From assembly GCA_001630475.1 (NCBI GenBank), contig KV419409.1, positions 124,001 to 188,000 on the forward strand: a stretch of 64,000 nucleotides of DNA. Direction: 5' to 3'. Each line of letters opens with the position of its first letter. Position 1 is the stretch's first letter. This document shows positions 57,649 to 64,000 of this stretch, piece by piece. The stretch is from Sistotremastrum niveocremeum HHB9708. Its lineage: Eukaryota; Basidiomycota; Agaricomycetes; Sistotremastrales; Sistotremastraceae. Below the pieces are notes generated by a model. That model had not been told where the DNA came from and ran no database searches. It saw nothing but the letters and a program-made list of their open reading frames with translations. The position numbers and the translations under genes were made by a program.

Positions 57649-58437
57649 TCATTCCATTCAAAGCATTTCCTGTAGAACTACAAAACGTGAAATCAAAGCT
57701 GCTGCTACCTCCGCGGGGTTCTCAGAACCGGATGAACGTGATTGGCTCTGGAGTGTGCATCTCTTTGTTTGTTCCGCTTTTCACGTGGGCTTGACCGCCG
57801 ACTCCTCCCGAACCCGGTTCCGGTCTTCCCGATGACACCAAACAACAGCATACGAGCTTCGGTATGTTAGAGTCTGAGGCAACTTGCATAAAAGCGATTA
57901 AGGATGAAGGCGGACGGATGCAGCTGGTCGATATGGCAGTCGTATTTTCTACGCGAACGTCATCGACTCTGGGATCGCTCCAATCGACTTATCAATCACA
58001 GACGAAGGATTTTTCAAACATTGGCAGACGAAACATTCTTCGAACTTGATGATCCCCGAACTACATACAGTACTGAAGGGATTCGAAACGTTTGCGCATA
58101 TATGACCTCCCGTCCAACTCACATAGCGACGGCTTCTGTTGTAAAGTCTCACGCTGGGGAATTTGTTAGATCTCGAGGAGACTTAGTAATAAGAAGCCTA
58201 CGGCAAACTCCACTGGGGGTCTCTGAACAGCTAGTGGCCGGGGGTGGGACGCTGCCCGAGATACAGTCGCTGAGAGATTGAGAGCCTGTATCCAAAGTCG
58301 TTTCACCCGGACCACATTTCAAACAGACAGGTTGTGCTGGAAGTATTGTGTTCAAGTCTGAATAAATTGATTGTGATGAATATGTGAAACGTTTAAACCT
58401 ATTGCGGGAGCATAGAATCCAACGCAGCAGAGACAGC
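57649..58437. other. Intergenic
   Basis: Between SDH3 and the second hAT-like element. A 125-codon plus-strand frame (57904-58281) has no family features. Nothing else seen. Confidence 0.45.
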
Positions 58438-58445
58438 AGGAAGAT

Positions 58446-58976
58446 TAGTGTTTGGAAGTCAGGTCACACGACCGCCAAATGACCGTAACTTGACTGATAT
58501 CCGACCATTCATGACCAGACCGTGGTCATGGTCATGCCTTGGGGCTCATGGTCANNNNNNNNNNNNNNNNNNNNNNNNNNNNNNNNNNNNNNNNNNNNNN
58601 NNNNNNNNNNNNNNNNNNNNNNNNNNNNNNNNNNNNNNNNNNNNNNNNNNNNNNCCACGACCGGACCCCATGACCAACATAGGTAGATCATTGTCTAGAG
58701 CCTTCCCCAGGCCTTCTGGTGTGTTCTGATTGTTATATACATCATATATGAGGTCCAGCAACCCAGATTAAGTACTAAAAAGTGGAGATTTAGGACTTTT
58801 TTGAGGTCATGACCGCCATGACCGGTCAAAGCCTGGTCATGGTCACCCAATTTTGGCTCAACTGCAACCGCTAGCAGTCATGGTCATGGCAAAATCTCAT
58901 GACCATGACTGCTAGCAGTCGCAGTCATCGCCTCCGAGGTGCCCAAGACCCGACCTGACCCGACTTTCAAACACTA
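58446..58976. mobile_element. Non-autonomous hAT-like element with internal hairpin (contains gap)
   Basis: Terminal inverted repeats: the left end begins TAGTGTTTGGAAGTCAGGTC; the right end, on the other strand, begins TAGTGTTTGAAAGTCGGGTC. That is 18 of 20 identical. The 8-bp direct repeat AGGAAGAT flanks it exactly (58438-58445 and 58977-58984), matching hAT target-site duplications. The inside is full of 'tcatggtcatg' and its complement. A perfect 19-bp inverted repeat (58870-58888 with 58898-58916, loop 9 nt) contains GCTAGCAGTCATGGTCATG. The 100-N gap at 58555-58654 falls in these repeats, so true length is unknown. There is no transposase in the visible part. Low divergence of the ends suggests a relatively young insertion. 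Confidence 0.87.
58555..58654. other. Assembly gap (100 N) inside the hAT-like element
   Basis: Exactly 100 N, flanked on both sides by 'catggtca'/'tgaccatg'-type repeats, which probably broke the assembly. Confidence 0.95.
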
Positions 58977-58984
58977 AGGAAGAT

Positions 58985-59867
58985 GCCCCTGAGCTATACA
59001 AGAACGTTCAAAGCTTATCCATCGTATACGAAGTGGGACACACATTGAAGAGCTGGAAGAACAACGCGGACCAGATTAGCAAAACCTTAGTCCACGACGA
59101 GCGAGGACGAGGGGGGACAGACGGACAAACTGCCTTCAGGACACGGCGTTTGAGAGGTCGCACCGCTGCCTGGAACAAAGAAACCTAGTAGCACGTATTA
59201 TGAGGTACAATGGGGTGGGTGCTAAATTTTTATGCATGCATACCTGGGCTAGCTGGACGACTGGTCGGAAGTGGATCTTAAAACTCATGAGCCTTGTTGC
59301 ACAATGCGCAAGCGAGGACACAGATCTACTCATTTGAAAGAATCTAGCAGGGCATGGAGGGGTGCTGGACAATACACTGAGATTTGTATCTTGTTCAAGT
59401 TTGGATCGGGGCAGCAGCTCCACGTCCCAAAGGACTTACAAGGCGGCGGTCGTGATTATCTAGAAATTTGATACACCTAGAAGGATATGCGTCGAAGGTT
59501 TCATAGTGAGCCGAGTCAAGTCAAGCACGGGGTAGAAAAGGCAGTCTCATGCTGCTGGGTTTTATCATGCAACACCAGCGTTGATCTGATTAAGTCGTGA
59601 CCTCGAAGCAGGGGTCAAAATTTGTCAAAACCGCAGGCATCGGTAGTGATTGTCATCTCGGTGCCTCTAGTTCACTATGAGAGATGTCACGAGATCAAGT
59701 GTACCCTGGTGATGAAACTCTTGGTTTGATGACCCTGGTTGATAAATAGAACGGAGCGTAAGGGTCGGCCCATAAATCGAAGTCGAAGTTGCAACAACTA
59801 AACAGTTGAGCCCTCGCGCTTTACCCCTGGCCGATCATGATCGGCAAATGTGTCATTGTAAATTGTA
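58985..59867. other. Intergenic
   Basis: Between the two transposon-like elements. No gene or repeat boundary found. Confidence 0.5.
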
Positions 59868-60789
59868 CTGGGAATCACCATCCAACCGTTCAACGAAACG
59901 TAGTCGGCTCATATCTTTTTCAGTTCGGCTTCAATTCGGATTAAAATTAGTAGGCTATATAGCATAGACTCTCAGCTATTCAAATATGCAAAATCAAATA
60001 TTTCGGATGAAATGAACCCAAGCCAGAGTCGCTGAACTGAAGGGGGTCAAAATCCGCGTCGTCCACCCCAACGGTGCAAGCGTGAGAACACTTGCTCCCT
60101 GCCTCATTCGCCAACCGTTCATCGTCTTCTTCATCGCCAACACCACTTTCGACGTCTTGCGCTTCACTGGGGTACCCATCAGAGGCACCATATTCTAGGC
60201 TTGTAATTTCCGCAGCCCTTTTGGATGGCAACTGTGATCGCAGGGTCCATGACTCCATGTCTCAGGGCACTTTGGGCCTTTGGCCGGTCAGACACTGGCC
60301 TTCGCCTCAAAGCTCTAGATAAATCCGCAAGTCAATCCGCCTCTTCCGACTGTCACAGTGAACCAAGAAGGAGAAGCAGAGCTTGCGAAATGGAATTGGG
60401 TTGGGAGCTTTCAGTGAAAGCAGGCTCCGGGGTTACGTGCACTTGCTCAATCCTTGAACTTAGTCACACATTTGGTCCAAATTTTGTTATTCATACAAAT
60501 ATACACTATACTCCTAATTTGTACAAAGTTTGAGGGCCAGTTTCTCGATCAATTTCGGTGCAAATGCTTGAATAGGTTTTGGTATGGGACAAAATCTCCG
60601 ACCTGCCGCTGTACCACCCACTCGCACAAGACACAAACTCTTTATTTTGGCCTGATTTTTGGTGTGCATGCGTGTCACTATTGAATCTATAGAACTATGC
60701 AGAAACAATCCTAAGAATGTGGCCGTAGCAAGAGTTTTTATAATAGTGAACGGTTGGGGGGTTGTTTACGGTTGTGTGGTGATTCCCAG
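59868..60789. mobile_element. Inverted-repeat element flanked by TA (Tc1/mariner-like size class), 922 bp
   Basis: Left end CTGGGAATCACCATCCAACC and right end, on the other strand, CTGGGAATCACCACACAACC match at 18 of 20 positions, and the match runs about 22 bp. A TA dinucleotide sits directly outside each end (59866-59867 and 60790-60791), as expected for TA-targeting elements, although a two-base match is weak evidence by itself. Just inside the right end a second copy of 'ccaaccgttca' is present, matching the left end. The interior has a 92-codon acidic frame on the minus strand (60258-59980, starting MESWTLRSQLPSKRA) that I do not recognise. It could be a transposase remnant or captured sequence. 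No catalytic DDE/D motif is visible. Confidence 0.6.
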
Positions 60790-63353
60790 TATAACGCCCA
60801 TTGACAGTACTCACGGATAATTGAGAATCAGACATTCATAACAAAGACAAGACAGAGAATTATTCATGAATAATCTTGAAGACAAACATGAATAGACAAT
60901 GAAGACAGGAAGGCATCGAATTGCTTGCTCGTACAAACGCGACTTCAAAGACAAGTTCATAATTTTAGCTGAGTTGGTTCATGGCGACCGCAGCCTGGCC
61001 TTTGAGATTTTGTTCATACAAGTAGTTGCCGAAGGTGCAAGATAAAAATAGATTTCGGCCAGGGCTCAGCATCAAGTCGGCGAGCTGGAGATATCGGCTA
61101 TGGCTGAGTATCCTCCGGAGTCCTGCGCCGACTTGCCGGTTCGTGGTTCATTGTTGTCTGTAGAGTGACTGATTCAAGTCCTGAACACGCTTTCGAGTTC
61201 TAGCGTTTAGTGATCAGTAATATGACAAGGTTCCTGTAATTCGCCAATCGCTGTGTCACGAATACTGCTCCAAGGAAGTATTTTTAAATTTACCGTTCAG
61301 ACGACCTTCGACCCTAGACACTGAGGCTCAGTAGGGCACAGTGACGGATTTTGAGCCCTGTCTTCGTGTACCTTTGAGATAACAGTCCCGTCTTGCGGCT
61401 TTGGAACGAAAACTGCGTACTTATGTTACCAAAGGTTTAAGAAACTAGCAGAACGCGTTCCCTATCTCCGGAGAACCCTCAGGCTCCTGGAGGCACTGCA
61501 CTCCCTTCTTCCGAATTCAAGGATTAGGAACCATAAACCAAAAAAAAACGATGATAGATAAGAGGATGCAGACCACTAGTGAGGCCATTTTCATTCGGAG
61601 GTCTGCACAACCTGAGCCCACGCAGTTTCCTGGCGGCAGGATGGAACAAGGGCCCACCGTGACCAGAATGGCTACATCAGCCCTTTCGGTAGGCTCAGCC
61701 TGTTGGAACTTTGAAGCGATGAGCTGATGAGTCGATCGATAGGAATGTGAATTCGTGGGTGTCACGTGCGACAATGCAGAGAGCGTTAGCAAGACCGCAC
61801 TTGACCGATTTCTTCTTGGAGGGTGATGTGAAAATTCGGGGAGTCTGAAAAAGTCCATCAAGAGTACGTGCTAGTCAGATCCGTCTGAGATTTTTGTTTG
61901 AGAGAGCAATATGGTGCTGCGCGCGAAAGTCGATGTTATCAGGACAAGGGCTGGTCGGGGCATCAGTTTACAGAGACCGTGATTGGCGACATCGGGCCTC
62001 AAGTCCGAAAATGAGGAAGACAGGAGACAACCTCGAAGATAATACCCCTTATTGTTCCGCTTCCGATTGGTGATCGGTGCATTGTATGGTGTACGCGTCA
62101 CCTCCTAATTATAACAGTACAGGTGACTCGAAACGCAGAAAAGGGTATGGAGAGACACTCAAACAAAAGCGTTCCAGAAGGCGAAATGAGCATGTGCAGC
62201 TCTGCGGAACCGATCATGAGTCCGTATCACCGATTGTCCAAATTCTGAGGTCCGAGAAAGCATAGCACAAGTCAAGCTATAAGACTCAGGTGGTACGAAG
62301 TGCTTTGCTTCCTCGCTTCTCTATGGCAGAACTTATTGCGTCTGAGAGTAGAAGAGGACTCAGAAAGACACGACAAAGCTGGCATCCAGGGTTGTGTCAA
62401 GCCAGGCTCAGTTCAGACTGCAACACATGTTAGGATGCCGACTATCGAGTTGTGACTAGCTATCCCCCTTCAAAAGGAAGATTTAGTGACCCAATATCGA
62501 TGAACTCTACTCAAAAACTGGTCATTGTCCATCACCGGTGGAACATCTCACCTGTAGCCTAACCGCAGTGAAACGCATTTTCAGTGGCTGTGCTGACTCG
62601 AGGCCTCAGTCATCGTCAAAATTTTCCGGCGGGACATGCTGCGACACGACGCGTACCTAGCCACGTAGTCAAATGACATTAATGGCCGTCTGTCGCCAGT
62701 GTTGCACGCTTTGCGGTTCGAACTTGTGACTAGCGCTCGAGAGGTTTGACTCCGCTCTCTCCGCTCGCATGGCGAATACACCGGCGCTTAGTTAGCCGAA
62801 TGTCAGCGAGGGTGGGATGGACGAATTCATGTCGTATAGTGACTCGAATGGTTATGGACATGGTATACACATAGATAGAGACATAATGTAGAGGGAATAT
62901 TACAGAAAATAATGATAAACAGATCAACCAACATAAAGAGCAGCAGGACACGTACAAAAAGCATGTCCTTTAGTCCGAATGAAAGAGGGGCGGCAGCGGT
63001 ACGTCTAGGGGATAACATAAAGGAAGATAAGTTAGGGGGGTGATCGCAGTCGTAAAGACACCTAATATGTGCACACCGGGGAGGTACCGAACAACACAAC
63101 TCCTCAGTGCACAAATCGAATACAATTTAGGACATGTCTTGTTAAGGCAAACTTGAAATCACATCAATCCTCACACAATGAAGCCTACTGAAAAGAGGAA
63201 CATAGATCCGAAGTAAATCCGTCTCGCATGATGCGCCATACTTCAAGCGAAGTAGGGAGGTCTGGTTGAGATATTTGGCTCAAGGTACGATTTCGGAGAA
63301 GAAAGGAGTGGGGGTCTTGCGTAGTAATGTTTATCAGATGGACGGGGTGATAT
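60790..63353. other. Gene-poor interval (2.6 kb)
   Basis: No gene recognised. A perfect 16-bp palindrome ATTATTCATGAATAAT lies at 60859-60874. Frames up to 114 codons (61861-61517 minus) show no family motif. The last ~500 bp are likely the 3' flank of the heat-shock gene. Confidence 0.5.
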
Positions 63354-63961
63354 TCAGTAAGATGCACCAGACGGCCCCATCTTGATCTCAACGTCTTCAA
63401 ATTTCGTTCCTGGTATCTTCATGCGAAGTATACCATCTTGCATATGCGCTTCAATATCACTAGCCTGAGGACTTGATTAATAAACGAAACAAGAAGAATT
63501 GGATTGCGTACTTTGACATGGGAAGGTACAATTAAAGTTCTAGTCATGCGTCCATAAAGTCTCTCTTGCATCGCGACTTCACCGTGAATATCGGTAGGAC
63601 GTTTAGAGACTCCTTCGACGTAGAGATTGCGTACGCCCGTAGAGTGAGTGGCAAGACGCAAACTCACGTCCCCCATCTTCAGACCTGGAAGCTCCATCAG
63701 AACGGTGACGGTGTCATCGGCACGAGAATAGTTCATATCCGTGCGGATAAGATACGACTGGTTTCGCTCGACTTCCGGGCTCGAGCGAATAGGCACCGGT
63801 TTCTCGTCTACACCGTTCTCAATGACAGAGGGCAGAGGCCCACTAGCGAACGATCGCGGCACCTCCGAACATGCAGGAGCACTAGCACCGCGACTCCCTT
63901 CGAGCTTGTAAACCGTCGCTTTGTGCTTCGGAACCCCTAAATCGGTTTGTCGAGCTGGCAT
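63354..63961 (-). CDS. Small heat-shock protein (Hsp20/alpha-crystallin)
   Basis: Two exons on the minus strand, 63961-63512 and 63464-63354, give 186 residues from ATG 63961 (MPARQTDLGVPKHKATVY). The alpha-crystallin domain occupies the C-terminal ~110 residues: 'YLIRTDMNYSRADDTVTVLM', 'ELPGLKMGDVSLRL', 'LYVEGVSKRPTD', 'YGRMTRTLIVPSHVK', then across the intron 'ASDIEAHMQDGILRMKIPG', the classic last strands. The N-terminal ~75 residues are disordered and Pro/Ser-rich. By family it is an ATP-independent chaperone that holds unfolding proteins under heat or oxidative stress. Only 39 bp of its promoter lie within the window, so heat-shock elements cannot be judged. Confidence 0.92.
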
Positions 63962-64000
63962 ACTGTTATGACGAAATTGGCGAGAGGAAGAGGAGCGAAT

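Noticed and set aside
57904-58281. 125-codon plus-strand frame after SDH3
   Set aside because: No similarity to known families, no splice sites and no paralogue.

Overview
The window looks like part of a nuclear chromosome of an Agaricomycete (mushroom-forming, probably wood- or litter-decaying basidiomycete). The evidence is dense genes with many introns of about 45-70 nt, a tandem family of cellulose-attacking AA9 lytic polysaccharide monooxygenases (LPMOs) with fungal cellulose-binding modules, F-box and MYND proteins of mushroom type, and best-recognised proteins that are all fungal (Rai1, Sem1/Dss1, Atm1, Sdh3, SUR7-like, Hsp20). Two 100-N assembly gaps are present (8677-8776 and 58555-58654). 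I saw no retroelement or virus-like element and no CRISPR.

Layout. 1-10.7 kb: F-box protein; a cytochrome b5-like protein with a GC-AG intron; an unrecognised eight-exon gene whose 5' part is duplicated further out; a gene-poor stretch with a tRNA-like fragment and a gap; a CoA-dependent acyltransferase/condensation-fold protein. 11.7 kb: a clean tRNA-Val(CAC). 12.6-25.4 kb: four AA9-CBM1 LPMO genes, A, B and C in a row and D set apart by an oppositely oriented 1,172-residue Fe(II)/2-oxoglutarate oxygenase gene. 26-29 kb: a three-finger C2H2 transcription factor, followed by 3.6 kb without a recognisable gene.

32.7-37.7 kb: a compact same-strand trio, RAI1/DXO decapping nuclease, SEM1/DSS1 proteasome subunit, and a GIT1-like MFS transporter. 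38.5-44.3 kb: a tandem MYND-finger pair, the first copy decayed and the second intact. 44.7-45.6 kb: a non-autonomous hAT-like element with an 8-bp target-site duplication, about 100 bp upstream of a leucine-rich-repeat gene (45.75-48.3 kb). The latter converges on ATM1 (48.5-51.2 kb). Then come a SUR7/PalI-like membrane protein with a puzzling in-frame TGA, a Whi5/Nrm1-like cell-cycle regulator candidate, orphan coding fragments, and SDH3 (56.9-57.6 kb).

58-64 kb is poor in genes. It holds a second hAT-like element with an 8-bp duplication and a perfect 19-bp internal hairpin, a third inverted-repeat element flanked by TA, and a small heat-shock protein at the right edge.

There is no single gene cluster. 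The LPMO array is the ecological core, as a copper-dependent oxidative cellulose-degrading set. Iron/redox housekeeping genes (ATM1, SDH3, cytochrome b5) and proteostasis genes (SEM1, HSP20, F-box) sit around it without an evident shared pathway. All splice models were read by eye from the sequence, using GT/GC-AG sites, reading frame and paralogue comparison.
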